Positions 51,133-63,750 of a DNA stretch of 64,000 nucleotides are shown piece by piece (the first letter of the stretch is position 1; every line of letters begins with the position of its first letter). A program made the position numbers and the translations under genes. The stretch spans positions 784,501 through 848,500 of the forward strand of contig CM057160.1 in assembly GCA_029962745.1 (NCBI GenBank), read 5' to 3'. The notes beneath the pieces are model-generated. The model did not search any database, had not been told where the DNA came from, and saw only the letters and a program-made list of their open reading frames with translations. Source of the stretch: Echinometra lucunter (taxonomy: Eukaryota; Echinodermata; Echinoidea; Camarodonta; Echinometridae).

Positions 51133-54057
51133 TTATAAGAAGGGAGGGCGTATATAGGATGGCAGAGCTAATGATAGCCAAGAGCTATTGAGAAGCTATG
51201 ACACTATCACTAAATCTTAGGTTAGACCTACATGGGTATACTGAAAGAAATGGGCTAATGATTTTAAGTAATGGAGTGTATAGGATGGCACCACTAACCA
51301 GTGGCTGAGAACTATTTAGAAGCCGTCTATGACCTTGCCATCAAGTCCAGGTCGTGCTTTCGTTAGATTCGATTGAAGAAATGGAATTACGAGGAGGGAG
51401 GGTATTTAAAGGCCAAGACAAGTGGAGATGAAGAGTGACCCTCAGTGAATCACTCGGTATCAACATTCTTGAAATGATAGGTTAGAAGTACATGTAGAGG
51501 CCTGTTACAATTTCTTTTGCTGATCCTTTGCATTCCCCAAGAGTGTTTGTTCAAGAATTCATCTCAGGGCAATGTTGTCAATTGAGTCACTGTGAATAGT
51601 GTATTGGAATCAATTTTGGCACTGGAATCAATTTGGGCATAAATGTATTTTCGTTTAAATATATTAAATGAATTTCTGAAACAAAAGTAATTATTACATG
51701 AGCTAGTGAACCATCACGACAGCCCGCAAGAATTTTCACTGAAACATTTTACAACAGATCAACCTTAGAGTTAGAATAACCCGACTTTGGCTAATTTTGT
51801 AGATGATTGGATACCATGGTTGTACATGTATGTCCATCTTCAGCTATTCAAGCTGAAAATTTTCAATGAATTGTTTTTGTATTTGTCATCATTTAATGAA
51901 TTTTGGATTCTATTTTATAAGGATAAAATTTTGCTGAATTCATTATGTGCACTTTCTCTGTTATGTATCCATAAATTGGGTTAAGACATGTGATGTAGAT
52001 AATTTTCAACACTTATGTATGAGATAGTGCAACAGTAAATGGAATGTGTTCATACATGTACATCTGAAATTGCACTGTAGATCTTTTAAAACATTGTTAT
52101 GAAATTAACTTCAGAAAAATCAACTATATGTGTATTTGAATATTTTGCAGATTATCTGGTCACTTCAATTTTAAGTTATTTTTCATTTGAATGAATTGTA
52201 CATTGTATGTTTTACCCTTTTCTCTTGATATTACTTGTTTGTCTACATTATGCTCTTGTACATTTCCTTCCTTATCCAAGTATACTCAGGTAGAATTCCT
52301 ATAAATGAATTTTTCCATTTTATAGTATACTCAGGTATGAATTTCTATAAATGAATTTTTCCATTTTATCTGCAAGGTCATTATTTGTATTCCAGTTATG
52401 CACTGCTCATAAGTTTCTTTCAATATGCATATACATGTACCTTTGCTTTCAATATCTATTACAATAAGAACACTTTTCCTCAAGCAGACAATAAACCAAA
52501 TTAATCTGTTGTTAACATTTATTTCCAACAAGACTCAATAAATATGAAAATACATGAAATATTGGAATGATATCACATGTGTTTGCCTCATTTTTACAAT
52601 GGCCTGGAGGGGAGAATTATTCAAACATCGTCACTTTTCTATAAACTGTATATAGGACTCTTGGGTATATTTCTTTAATGACTTTGTTCATAAATCAAAG
52701 TTTAATCACTTGAATGGTGTAATGTTGAATCCTTCCAGTCACACTGTATAACATACAGGATTCTACACACATGAATGTTAGGTGTCTCCCACTCACACAG
52801 ATTACTGTTCTCCAGTATAAATCATTCTTATATCATATTTTTCTTACCACACACATTTCTATGGCTTCATGAAATTAATCATTAGCAGTATCAAAGGGAT
52901 GAGGCATTCTGCACCTAGCTTTCAAATGCACATTTCATATATACACCGAGAGATAACAAAAAATATAGTCACCCTGATAAAATGAAAAAGAAGCGCACAA
53001 GACATTGATATTAACATGCCTAACATCTACTTGGACGACTATTTACATTTGATTTTACACGCTTAGTAATCCATTGGTTGACAGACGAACCTCTCAGAAA
53101 GGCCTAATATTTCCATCTCCCTGGTACAACATTATCCACAACTCTCAAAGCCTAGCAATTACTGGTGATCTCTCTACACAGATAAGATTATATCTCTAAC
53201 TTGTCCTAGACTGCATTCAAGGCTTATACATCTTTTTTTCCATACTTCATATCAGTACTGAAAAAAAAAAAATCCGAATTTTTTTTTCAGTTATTTCCAT
53301 GGCATTATAAATGTGACATGGTACTCAATATTTCAGCAGTTTGTGTGAACATACTATGTCATCAAAATTCTGAATGTGACTATAAAAATAGCCTGTTATT
53401 TAGTGGAAACTAATTCTACATTCAGCACACACACATAAGAAATTGGGGCACTCTGTGCTTCATGGCAAAGTTTGACTGAGGTAACCCTAATGTGATACCA
53501 CCCAGAGTTTCATTTACAAAAGATGAAGGAGTTGATGTGCTATTACATGTTGCATTAATTGTTCAGGAAAGTCAAATCACACTGCAGGAAAATTTTGAAA
53601 GTTGTAAAGAAACTGATTGAAGGTATTATGTGCAGTGACATTTCTATTTCTACATACACTGTTTGATTCTCTACATTCATCTCATTCCATTCGACAAAAA
53701 AAGTTCCATATGACCAAAAAGGGAAGAATTTCAAAGCTACCGAATGGAAATAAAGTACTTCTATGGAAACATCATCCCTTTCAGAAACAGTTCAGCTTAG
53801 CCTTTGACGAAGGTGCAGGATGGCACTTAAGTACATAGTGCAGATGCCACTTCATTTCACCAAGCACAAATTATAGGAGGTAACCTAGTGAATTATGTCC
53901 TTCTCAAGGTTTATCACATTAACCATCTGATAAAGCAGTTTATGGTTTTATTAAACCTGCTGCAACAAAGCCTATCAAGAAGCCATGTCTTTCAGGAAAC
54001 TGAATGATGTCAGTAGTGGTTCAGAAGGTATGTAACAAAAAGTTTTCTCTTCCAAGT
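51133..54057. other. Convergent 3' region of POLQ and KDM1A
   Basis: No coding recognised. A + strand AATAAA lies at 52490-52495 and another at 52537-52542. A reverse-strand AATAAA (TTTATT here) is at 52518-52523 and a nearer one at 53947-53952. The 3' untranslated regions probably occupy most of this interval. Partial copies of the POLQ 3' end text ('ttagacctacatgggtatactgaaagaaatgg', about 51220-51255) look like a diverged duplication of the last coding bases. Confidence 0.55.
52490..52542. terminator. Candidate polyadenylation zone shared by both genes
   Basis: AATAAA on the + strand at 52490 and 52537, and on the reverse strand at 52518-52523, within 53 bp. If used, the two convergent transcripts would end almost back to back. 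Sequence-only prediction. Confidence 0.4.
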
Positions 54058-54363
54058 CTACCTCCTAGCCGGTGGAGCGTATGGAGATCCAAGGAACTGA
54101 TCAGCAATACGTCCTGCTTCCCTCAGCCCACTTAACAGCGCACCATGGACCGTAGCAGGATAGTTCCTAATGGTATGTTCACCAGCGAAGAAGAGCCTTG
54201 GTAGGTTGTTGGCCTGTGGTGGCGCACCAGGCACAATGGGTGTAGGGGTGACGGGTGTGGCCATCAGGTCATAGTCATTACCTGATGATCCCGCTGCTAC
54301 ATAGGAGTAGGATCCCCGCGACCATGGGTCTGCACGCCAGCGAGTTACTACAGCATCTTTAGG
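54058..54363 (-). CDS. KDM1A: KDM1A last exon
   Basis: Encodes [60 protein letters not shown] and [20 protein letters not shown], stop TAG at 54060-54058. The C-terminal tail after FLG is shorter than in human. Acceptor ACTGCAG|CCTAAA. Confidence 0.99.
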   Translation of the reverse strand, partial: PKDAVVTRWRADPWSRGSYSYVAAGSSGNDYDLMATPVTPTPIVPGAPPQANNLPRLFFAGEHTIRNYPATVHGALLSGLREAGRIADQFLGSPYAPPARR

Positions 54364-57300
54364 CTGCAGTAAAGGAATAGGAGAGAATACTCAAAGACTT
54401 AAATATTTTAAATAACTGCTGGAACAGTTAGTTTTTCAGGGTAACACATCAATAGAACTCTCTATTTCTGTATGGCATTAGATTTTAAGTGCATAAACTT
54501 GATTCCAAGATTTTATTCCTTTAAATTCAAAGAATAACTAACATCATTTTCGCAAGACTATAAACTTGACATGAGAATGTAAGTGCAAGTAAGTTGTAAA
54601 TTGTTGTTTATGACAAGATGTACATGCCTCAAAAACTGCATACACATTACCACTAAATAAAAAATCAGGCACATTTTGAAGATATCGAAGTTACCTGCGG
54701 GACAGCATTATTGCCAAAGATTCCCCTGAGCACAGTGAGACATCGTCCAACAATGACGTCATCGCTGACATTTTCCATGATCTGAGCAGCTTCGCCAGCT
54801 ACTAGGGCTAGAAGGACAGGAGCCTTGTAGAGATTCCAGAACAAGAATAGCTCACCACGGCTAGCTGTAGTGCTTCCAACATGACCAAATAGATTGATGA
54901 TAGGGTCCCAGAAACACTTGTCAAAACACAGCACCACCTGATAATGAAGTAACAAACAAGAAATGTTTATCTGCACAGATTTGTTAAAACTTTGCCATAA
55001 AACAAATGTAGCCTCAATTGTTCAAAATGCCAAATCTAGAGAATGTATTCCAGGGCTTACTCATAATCTATGAAATCACTTTATAGAGACAAGCTCTTCA
55101 CAATTAAATACTGCAAAAGCTGTCATTTTTGTATGACTACATTTTTGTGGGTTCTTAAATTCGTGCTGCACACAATAGTCACTCGCAAAAGTGCAAGATA
55201 TGATTTCATTTTTCAATGCATATGAAATCAGCACTAATATTTTCACGAGTTCTAAAATTCGTGCTTGCCAAAAATAGTGCGAAATCCGCAAAAATTAATG
55301 TACAGCAAATATTTCTGCATTTAATTCTTACTATTATAGAGGGATTAGCTAAATGTGAGAGAGAAAGTTTTACTTTGATTACTACAGACCTTATTAAGAT
55401 TGCCATATCCCATCCTCTGAACAGCACTAGTCTTCCATTCAGGGAGAGGAGGGGAGAAGTGGACTACAGGAGGGGCTTGTTTGAGTACTCCTAGAGGGAG
55501 GGTACACAATGCTGCATCTGCCTTGTATGTAAGGCTACCTCCCTGACCTTTGATGTTCTGGGTCACGACCTCGACACCTGTAGGTCAAACGGCAAAGTTT
55601 GTACATTCTCTTTCTCATCAAAAAGTGAAAATTAAAGTAGTTGAATTGTGTATCAAGTTATCTTCAGGCAACAAAATTGATTTCATGAAAAGTATTTCAC
55701 TTCATCTTTTTTTTTCTTTTTTTTTCTTCTCCTTCCTGTTAGCCTTAAACTTTAAAATGATCTTGTGTATCACAAAATGTCAAAACTCAAAACGATATAT
55801 GTATCTCGCCTTTGTTTAAAGGTTAGACGGTACAAAAAATACTCTCAGTGACATCTCAAGGTGCTTGTTTGACATTAACTGTCTGGCAAACTAATGACAA
55901 GCATCATTTAAATGAAGCCTTATGAGAGCAGAGTATCGCAAAGAGCATTATGAGAAGGCCTCAGCAAAGAAATGAAGGATTCAATCTGCTAAATAAAACT
56001 CATTTGTGTTATAAAACATATTAGCTTACAGGATCATGTTCCAGCCTTGCCTCATGGTGACAAAATTATACAAATCGCAATTAAATTTGTATTAGTAACC
56101 ATTTTTCTTTTTTTTTCAAACTAAGTACTGGGTTCTGCTAACTGTGAGAAATAATAGGTGAGCTTTTTCTTTCTTTTATACATGTATCTAACTAAACCCC
56201 ATCACACACTATACGATCAGACTGCAACCCTATTTTCAAGCAAATGGTGTTTACTATTTACTATGAAAGTTTAAACAAGTAAAATTATTTTACATGAAAT
56301 TCAGAATAATGATAGGAACACTAAAATCAAAATTTCACTGCAAGCCTTTTGGTCATAGTAAAGGCCAAATCAGCTTCAAACCTTGGACAATTGCAGGGCT
56401 GCTATGACATCACTGCGATTCAGAACTGGCTTCGCTTTTATTCCTACAAGGAGACTCACAACACCCTGGGATTTCGATTTTAGTATTCATACGACTATTC
56501 ATGACTTTGATCATTATGAATATACACGTTTGCCTGACTGGGTACAACTGAAATCAAGCCTTTTAATAATATTAGAAATCATAAATTTCACTTGAGCAAA
56601 ATACTCTATAAAACATTGCTATGTTTTCCTGCCGATCACCACATTATCTGACACCTCATGCAAGTTGACAACAAGGATTATAGTTTCCTTATGAGTAGAA
56701 TCAACAACGGTCACACTACTGATGGTCAATCCTTACCTGTAGATGTATATTTGATCTGTCTGACCACTGTATTAAGCTTGATGTCAAGTCCCTCAGACAA
56801 TGCTACAGGGACACAGGAGTAGCCATTACGGACAGTCAAGTGACTCCCTGAGAACTCAAAATCATCATCTTGATCCCAATGTTTAAGAGACAAGGTGGAG
56901 AGAGGTGTGGCATTGGCAAACTCTAGATTGGCAAAGTGCCAGTCAAGGATTTGACGATCACGAGATGATAGGTATACATCACTGAAGGGAGAGAAGGAAG
57001 AAATTCATGAAAATCTACATGGATGAGGATAACAAGTGAGCTTCCTCCTAATACTGTGTAATAACAATGGTGAAAGCAATTTCATACATTAAACATCTTT
57101 TATCACATAACTAGTGGTTCAAAAGTTACTAACCCCAGTAGAAACTGGCAGGTAAATTTTAACATTTGACCCCATTTGACCTTTGACCTACATACAGGAC
57201 CTTTGACCACCCAAATTACACTGAGGTCCCTATAGAGCATCTACCATCCAAACTTGGTTACAAACGGGCAAATGGTCGCAAAATTATTCAAGTTCCATAA

Positions 57301-60300
57301 GCGTCACCAACAGACGACCGACAGACGAACGTCGCTAAGGATCCCTTAGTCCCACTCCATTTCACTCCACCTCAGTGGTTCGACAAAAAGCAGCCATTGA
57401 AATCATGACACCTGCAAAATGCATTTCCTGAATGTTAATGTAGTATACATACCTATTCCACCAAACCTACTCGAATTACTAATCACATTAGATTTATTGC
57501 TACTTTGCATTCCTCACCTGGCAGACATAATCAATATGAATTATCAAACCATTACTGAACATAAATAGTACCCTCTTGTGATGAATGAATCCATTTTACC
57601 TTGGAGGATTGTTTTCCAGGTCTTGTATCTTCTCTTCAAGATCCTTCTGCTTCTCTTTCTCACTGTCATATTCCTGTAAAGAAGAAAATGTACTTGCTAC
57701 ATTAATGCTATCAATTATGTCTTTCTCACTATTATACTTTTGTAAGCAAAAAAGGAACTTGCTTTTCCTGGAGCTTGTCAATTAATTCAAGTTATGAGCA
57801 CAAATTACTCCCATTCATATTTCATCCTGAATAATAAGAATTAAACAGCAAAAAAACACCTACAAATAAGGATTGCGCTGAGATTTTCTTGTGTCATTTT
57901 TTGTATAATTTTTTTATCTGTCCTGTTTTTCAAATCATAAACGAATAATCAGTATTTAAAACCAAAATTTCTATGAATTCATGCACATCATCTTTATTCT
58001 ACAAAGTGTACTTCTTCCATACCTTACATGCTGCGTTGAGATCTCTCAGTTTACTGCGAACCACAAACTCTGCCGTGATGTCCCTTGTCTGTTTGCTCTC
58101 TGTTGCTTTCTTGTGCTGGCGATTCAATTCCTTGATCTTATCTTGTAAAGACAAGATCTGGAGAGAAAAGAACAAAGCATGGAATATAAGCTCAGCTGAA
58201 TGATGAATTTTGTCAATAATTGTATGTAGTACACTGTTAGATAAGCAGCCCTACAATAATTATGTTAAAAATCATTGTTTTCTACCATATTTCAATCCGA
58301 TTATTCCAAAGTTTGCATTTATACATTCTGGAAAGACTCGATCATGTACATTTTCCTCTTCTTTTCTTATGCTGAAAGGACTCCTCTTTTTTTCTTTTGT
58401 CTTTCCCCTCCCCCCCCCCCCCTTTTTTTGTTATCAATATAAATGAAATCTATATTTCCCATGTGGTTGCTTCAGCTTACAAATCAAAGCTTACTATTAA
58501 ATCAAACTTCTAGGACACGTTGGTATTTGGACCAGACTTGATCATCCACTAATGATCTTCAAAAATCAAATTTTCTTACCATGGTGCACATCTAATAAAT
58601 CTTCTTCAACCATTTCTTGCATGCTACAATGCACATACCCTAGATTGGACTTGCTTCAATTCCTCCTGAAGACTGATGATATTCCTAAGATAGTCTCCTT
58701 TCTTCTCCTTCACTTGTTTCTCCTGTAACCTGTCAAATTAAAATAGATTTCATTGTTACATCACACACGACACAATAGGCCATTATTTGAAAAGTGCCAC
58801 TCCTGTTACAAATATGTCATATTTCACGTTGTCTTACTAAAACTAAACCTTCCACATACACAAAGTAAAAATGAAATACAAAAGCTTAGAGGTGCACATT
58901 GCAGTGTTATACTAAATCTCACTAAGTTCATCATCAAAATCACATAAGATGACACACAACACAACTTACTTAATGACTAGTTCCAAAGCCTCTCCAAGTG
59001 AGACAGGCTTGCCGTTGAGGTAGTTGAAGTCTAACTGATGAGAAAGATAAGATGTGGCTTCCAGTAAACGATTAAACTCCCTCTCTACCATCTCATCTTT
59101 ATCCTTGGGGATTTGCTGTAGGAAAAATGAAAAATTTTCATGAAGAAAAATGGATATTTCAGTGAAACCTGTGTATAAAGACCATGCTAGGGAGACAAGT
59201 GATCTTTATAGGCAGGTGGTCTTTATGGACAGATTTCCTTTAGTACATGCTCCAATGAGAAACCACATTCAAGGGAAATAGAAAATGTGGCATTTATAGA
59301 CGGTTGATCCTTATAGACAGGTGATCGCCAAGCAGGTTTGAGTTTGACTGTACTGTAAAAGTTTATTTGGTTTGTATTGCAGGATAGGATCCAGCAGTTA
59401 TAAAAGATTTAAGGAATTTAGCCCTTCCAAGTACTCATTTACTTCATGTGGATTGGGTACAGATGACATGGAAAGGTATTTTGTCTTCAGGCAAAGGCAC
59501 TAGAATTAAGTCAAAATGTGAACCCATGATCTCATGACTGATATTTATTTCTATATCAATCCAGTAAAAGAGAGGAGAGGAAGTTTTCCAAATGTCCATT
59601 CCATCATCTAACTCTTGTCCTTTCAGAAGACTTGCTGACATTTTTCAGATGTCATTGAAAACTACATCCTCTCATGAAACAAAATATTAGCAAGTATTCC
59701 GCAACAATGGTCATTTCCAAATAAATACTGAAACTTCCAGAATGTCCCTTCTTCAGTCTTCAATGCAAAATATTGAAAAAAACATTATGTCCCAAATCAA
59801 TAACTCATGCATAGCATATTGTTGGCATAATTACCACAGGAAATGTATTTATGTCAGCTATACTCACCGTCTGTCCTCCACTCTCAAAGAGAGGACACTT
59901 CTGTTTGACCTTAGCCAATTCCATGTTGACCTGTTTACTGACAATAGTCATAGGATTCCCTCCTAGACCAGTCACTACCATAGCACCTAGATCAGCTACG
60001 TAGTTATTCTTACGATACGTAGTCACACGACCTCCAACTCGATCTCGAGCTTCAAGGAGAGTGACATCGATACCGAATGTCTGGAGCTGCCTGCCTGCTG
60101 TCAGCCCAGCTATACCTGCACCAATGATGATAACCTGCAATGTTTTCAAGTATGGTAAATCTTGTATCAGGTACTGCTCATGACTTATTTTGAGGTTTAA
60201 CACACTTAGATAATACCGTAAATTAGAATTCCATAAGCGTGCAAGTGATTAACTTCTTGACACATTAACAATAAAATCAACTGGAAAGGTGGTAATATTG

Positions 60301-62552
60301 TCACAATATTCTGTGATGCACACTTATCACACTGTTGTAATCACTCAGATGTTATATAAATTCCTTAAATAAAAAAATAATAAAATGTACTTTATTCGAT
60401 TCAACAGAAATGTATGCTGTCTGTTTAATTCATGTTCATTATCTATGTCACAAACTTTCTTTAAAAAACATAATGTTCTGGATTTCTAAAGGAGCGATGA
60501 TCTTTACTGCAGAGATTTAACCACTTACAAAGTGGATCTAATGCAAGCATACAAAAGCTGGTTTTTGTCCTTTTTTTAAAACTAAACTCTACCTTGAATG
60601 CAGATTTCTGTGGTGGTGGCTGGATCCTCTTGTAAACACCAAAATTGATATAGCCATGCCTCTCCAGGTATGCATGAACACGAACAATTAACTGGACATC
60701 ACCTGAAATAAATCAGCAAAGGAGCACTGATGTCAATATTTCTCTACAAGTAATGCAAATTCAAGTTACAGTTTCAAACACTAAATGTACTTAGCATTTC
60801 ATATCTTCAATTCAGCTTAGATAACACATTTGGCTACATATGATAATACCAATAATGAACATTTTGACATCAATGAGGTCTAATAAACAAAATTACAACA
60901 AATGCTTTACTCATAACAGATATGAAAAAGAAAGAACTAAAATAACATAAAGCAATCTCAGCAAAACCTTTCTGGCAGGCCTTCATTTTAATGCAATCTA
61001 ACAAAAGCACTACCTAGGATGACCAAAACTTATTTTGGCTGCAAGCATCTGTCATATAAACTGAGAAAGGGCAATTGAAAATAGATTGGTTATAGACCTA
61101 CTGGTAATCAAATTATTTTCAAGAAGAGAAGTATAATCCCGTTTGGGGTTCAATCTTCACCTATATCAACTGTACAAAGATGAAAATCACAAATCTAATA
61201 ACTTACTGTTGTAAGGAGCTTCAATTTGTGGAAGGGCAATCTCACAGGTCAGCTGTAATTTAGGGTTCTCCAGCCACAGTTGAAGCTATAAGTACAAACA
61301 AGGGGAGAAGGGATAAACAAAAATGCAAAAACATTTAGATGAGCATAAATCTCCAAATTTTATTGTCCGAGAAAGGAAATTCTTTTTGCCCAATTGATCG
61401 TGGGCCCGGCAGCCACTGAGCAGCGCCAGATCGACGTTGCTCTATCCTTTTCAATTCTTGAACGCCAAAGAAGGTAGCAGCAACTCCCATCTTTTAACGT
61501 CTTTTGGTATGACGCGGCCGGGGTTCGAACCCGCGACCTCCCGATTGTGAGGCGGACGCTCTACCTACTGAGCCAACACATCGGTATTACTATAACACCA
61601 AAAGGCTAAAACAAAAATAATAATATCTGTTTTAACTTTGGAATATATCTGGAAACGTGTAAAATCTCAGTCTCACAGGATGTAGGCTGATATATGTACT
61701 TGTAACTTACTCTGTACCCTACTGGTAATACTATTATCTTTGTATTCAAAGGAACCTTGTCATAGTCAGTTTGAATAATTCTCACTTACTCTGTACCTTA
61801 CTGGTAATACTATTACTTTGTATTCAAAGGAACCTTGTCATAGTCAGCTTGAATAATTTGTCTTACAATTTAGTGGCAAAGAAAAAAAAATCAAATAGCA
61901 TATGCTGAACAGCTCGCAGAGTATGCACATATGGGACTTGATTTTAATTGACAGCTTAATCAACTGTATCGCAATGTTTACACATCATCTCAGGTATGTT
62001 TTCTGTTAAATTAACTCAGCAGATATTTACTTACATGTAACATTAAAATTAGCATTCCATATCACACATATTTCATTTGAAGAACTTTTCTCTGTTTACA
62101 CATAAGCTCCAGAGATACAATCAATCTTACAATCAATTGTATCTCTTTACTACATGGTTTGCCACAGACTTACGATTGATATCAATCGTAAGATTGATTG
62201 TATTTTTTATGTTACATCCCACTGATATGTTTTCTGTGAAATCAATTTGGCAGATTCAAGGTACACTATAGTATTCCATACTATATGTATACATATCATT
62301 TGATTCCTCAAGATTCCTAAACAAAACATTACCCAAACAAGAGTTTAGTAATACTATAAATTTTTGTCTAGAAAAAGAAACGTATATAAATACTAGTAAA
62401 TATTTCAAAATCACTTACAATCCTGTTCCTGATGTACAAAAATAATTTTTGTGTTTGCATGGGACTCTGTATGATATCAGGAAAACAAGCAGCTTCTTGA
62501 GATGTCATCTTATCATGAGGTAAACGGGCTGAGAAGGCAGCACCCTCCAAAC
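54058..62552 (-). CDS. KDM1A: Lysine-specific histone demethylase 1A, coding span of 12 visible exons
   Basis: KDM1A (LSD1) is a nuclear FAD-dependent amine oxidase that removes mono- and dimethyl groups from H3K4, with CoREST and HDAC1/2 as partners. The 12 exons join in phase to 671 codons: SWIRM domain (62552-61207 and part of 60702-60593), first amine-oxidase half with the dinucleotide fold ([13 protein letters not shown]), the Tower coiled coil (58970-57600; the CoREST docking arm), then the second amine-oxidase half to [20 protein letters not shown]. The lysine equivalent to human K661 (GNLNK) and the tyrosine equivalent to Y761 (RNYPATVHG) are present. Human KDM1A has 852 residues, with about 170 before SWIRM; that N-terminal part is not visible and probably starts beyond the window's right edge. 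No vertebrate-style neuronal mini-exon was seen, though a 4-codon exon would be hard to spot. Confidence 0.97.
54695..54937 (-). CDS. KDM1A: KDM1A exon, amine-oxidase substrate domain
   Basis: Encodes [40 protein letters not shown] and [20 protein letters not shown]. Acceptor TATCAG|GTGGTG; donor CCGCAG|GTAACT, phase 0 out. Confidence 0.99.
55390..55577 (-). CDS. KDM1A: KDM1A exon with the FAD-contact lysine
   Basis: Encodes [40 protein letters not shown] and [20 protein letters not shown]; the last lysine corresponds to human K661, which is needed for catalysis. Acceptor CTACAG|GTGTCG; donor AATAAG|GTCTGT, phase 0 out. The donor GTCTGT is atypical. Confidence 0.98.
56737..56981 (-). CDS. 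KDM1A: KDM1A exon, second amine-oxidase half
   Basis: Encodes [40 protein letters not shown] and [20 protein letters not shown], almost identical to human, the most conserved stretch of the protein. Acceptor CTTCAG|TGATGT; donor TACAG|GTAAGG, phase 1 out. Confidence 0.99.
57110..57370. repeat. Repeat fragment in a KDM1A intron (TTTGACC-rich)
   Basis: Repeated 'tttgacc' phrases are followed by 'caacagacgaccgacagacgaac' and 'ccctatagagcatctaccat'. The style matches high-copy repeats seen in marine invertebrates. No termini resolved. Confidence 0.5.
57600..57673 (-). CDS. KDM1A: KDM1A exon, Tower helix B end
   Basis: Encodes [20 protein letters not shown], then NNPP(S), matching human EKLQELEANPPSD. 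Acceptor TTTACAG|GAATAT; donor CCAAG|GTAAAA, phase 2 out. Confidence 0.96.
58023..58157 (-). CDS. KDM1A: KDM1A exon, Tower hairpin
   Basis: Encodes [20 protein letters not shown], then [20 protein letters not shown] and [13 protein letters not shown] matches human [22 protein letters not shown]. Acceptor CTCCAG|ATCTTG; donor TGTAAG|GTATGG, phase 0 out. Confidence 0.96.
58639..58729 (-). CDS. KDM1A: KDM1A exon, Tower helix A
   Basis: Encodes [20 protein letters not shown], then [10 protein letters not shown], the ascending helix of the Tower coiled coil (human LQEKHVKDEQIEHWKKI). Acceptor TTGACAG|GTTACA; donor TCTAGG|GTATGT, phase 0 out. Confidence 0.95.
58970..59115 (-). CDS. KDM1A: KDM1A exon before the Tower
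   Basis: Encodes [20 protein letters not shown], then [20 protein letters not shown] and GEALELVIK. Acceptor CTACAG|CAAATC; donor ATTAA|GTAAGT, phase 2 out. Confidence 0.98.
59160..59350. mobile_element. Degenerate pogo-like MITE in a KDM1A intron
   Basis: The left end CAGTGAAACCTGTGTATAAAG and the right end, reverse-complemented, CAGTCAAACTCAAACCTGC suggest inverted termini. A TA follows the right end (59351-59352), but no TA precedes the left. Internal 'tttatagacaggtgatc' phrases recur in both halves. Confidence 0.5.
59868..60134 (-). CDS. KDM1A: KDM1A exon, FAD-binding dinucleotide fold
   Basis: Encodes [60 protein letters not shown] and [13 protein letters not shown]. GxGxxG binds the ADP part of FAD and the [10 protein letters not shown] motif follows it, as in all flavin amine oxidases. 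Acceptor TTGCAG|GTTATC; donor AGACG|GTGAGT, phase 0 out. Confidence 0.99.
60593..60702 (-). CDS. KDM1A: KDM1A exon, end of SWIRM
   Basis: Encodes [20 protein letters not shown], then [16 protein letters not shown] (human [20 protein letters not shown]). Acceptor TTTCAG|GTGATG; donor TTCAAG|GTAGAG, phase 0 out. Confidence 0.97.
61207..61285 (-). CDS. KDM1A: KDM1A exon, SWIRM domain
   Basis: Encodes [20 protein letters not shown], then IEAPYN(S), matching human [20 protein letters not shown]. Acceptor TTATAG|CTTCAA; donor CAACA|GTAAGT, phase 1 out. Confidence 0.97.
61375..61585 (-). mobile_element. tRNA-derived SINE in a KDM1A intron
   Basis: The reverse strand has an A box (GGCTCAGTAGGTAGAGCG), an anticodon-like loop CTCACAA (Val-type CAC) with an imperfect stem, and a B box GGTTCGAACCC, then an unrelated body ('gttgctgctaccttctttgg', 'gctcagtggctgccggg'). 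The head lacks a clean acceptor stem, so this is a SINE rather than a functional tRNA. Different family from the 1689-1980 SINE. Confidence 0.78.
62419..62552 (-). CDS. KDM1A: KDM1A exon, SWIRM domain start
   Basis: Encodes [20 protein letters not shown], then [20 protein letters not shown] and IRNRI (human [20 protein letters not shown]). Acceptor ATCTGCAG|GTTTGG; donor GGATT|GTAAGT, phase 0 out. It begins in phase 1, so an upstream coding exon must exist. Confidence 0.97.
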
Positions 62553-63268
62553 CTGCAGATATAAACAATTTTCTTTTAATTTGATTTTGATTTATTTTCT
62601 TTAACATTCAGATAAGTGCATTCTTAAGTACCATGGCTTTTTGACAATAAAGCATAAATTAGAGTCCCCAGTTTTCCGCAATATGGAAAACAGAAAAATT
62701 TCACAGAATTCGAGAAGAACACGGAATTCACGGAATTTCACAGAAAATGTGATTTTCAGGTTTAAAAATCTGAATTACGAAGAATTGAGTGAAAATCATG
62801 AAAATCAAAGCAAAATCCAATAAAACAAAATCGTGCATCAGTCGAAAATCTGCCGATCAAACCTGTTCGCACTACAGAGCGAATATATTAAAGAAACTTG
62901 CGTTTTTCTAAGATTTCCACTATTTATAATTGCTTTATCATATTTTGTACATGTCACCGAAGAACATGGAATTCGAAGTTTAGAACACACCGAAGAACAC
63001 GGAATTTGCATTTTAGAAAACGAAAAACTGAGGACTCAGCATAAATAGGCAAAAATACATCATAATTATTATCTTAAAGTGATTACACAATGGCTGAAAA
63101 ATTTGTGATATATGATCTAGAATAGAATTCTAAGAATAGAAATTATGCATTTTGGCAAATTATTTGTGGCTTGGTCATGGCTGACCTCAGAATTTGAGTA
63201 AATACGATTAACCGGCAGTGATGTAAATGTGAGTACCCAGATAACACGCACTGCAGTTAATGCGCTAG
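62553..63268. other. Upstream KDM1A intron, no exon recognised
   Basis: AT-rich sequence. 62690-63040 is built of variants of 'gaattcacggaatttcacag' and 'gaagaacacggaatt', suggesting a decayed simple or transposon-derived repeat. The phase-1 KDM1A upstream exon was not found here. Confidence 0.5.
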
Positions 63269-63750
63269 ACTGTACAATATGTAATGTACGTCATGGGGTC
63301 AACATCAGTTGAAACTGGGACACCGCGGAGGTCCCAAAAATATGCTGAAATCTTACCATATTTGTGGTTATTTGCTTGGCAACACAACTATTTTGGAACT
63401 TTAGGCAGATGATTTTCTGCTCATGAAAATATGCTCTTTTAAATGAAGGAACATATTGTATCAGCATTGGGTACACCCTTTTAAAGAAAAATGATAAATT
63501 GTGAATTTGACTGTACAATATGTAATGTACGTCATGGGGTCAACATCAGTTGAAACTGGGACACCGCGGAGGTCCCAAAAATATGCTGAAATCTTACCAT
63601 ATTTGTGGTTATTTGCTTGGCAACACAACTATTTTGGAACTTTAGGCAGATGATTTTCTGCTCATGAAAATATGCTCTTTTAAATGAAGGAACATATTGT
63701 ATCAGCATTGGGTACACCCTTTTAAAGAAAAATGATAAATTGTGAATTTG
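63269..63750 (+). repeat. Perfect 241-bp tandem duplication
   Basis: The sequence from 'actgtacaatatgtaatgta' through 'gataaattgtgaatttg' occurs twice, at 63269-63509 and 63510-63750, with no difference I can see. Identity this high means a very recent duplication, or an assembly duplicate. Confidence 0.93.

Noticed and set aside
57585..58446. + strand Ser/Phe-rich frames opposite KDM1A
   Set aside because: Shadows of the Tower-domain exons and polypyrimidine tracts.
61495..61585. Functional tRNA-Val gene on the reverse strand
   Set aside because: A and B boxes are present, but the anticodon stem has a mismatch, the acceptor stem does not pair, and a SINE-like body follows.
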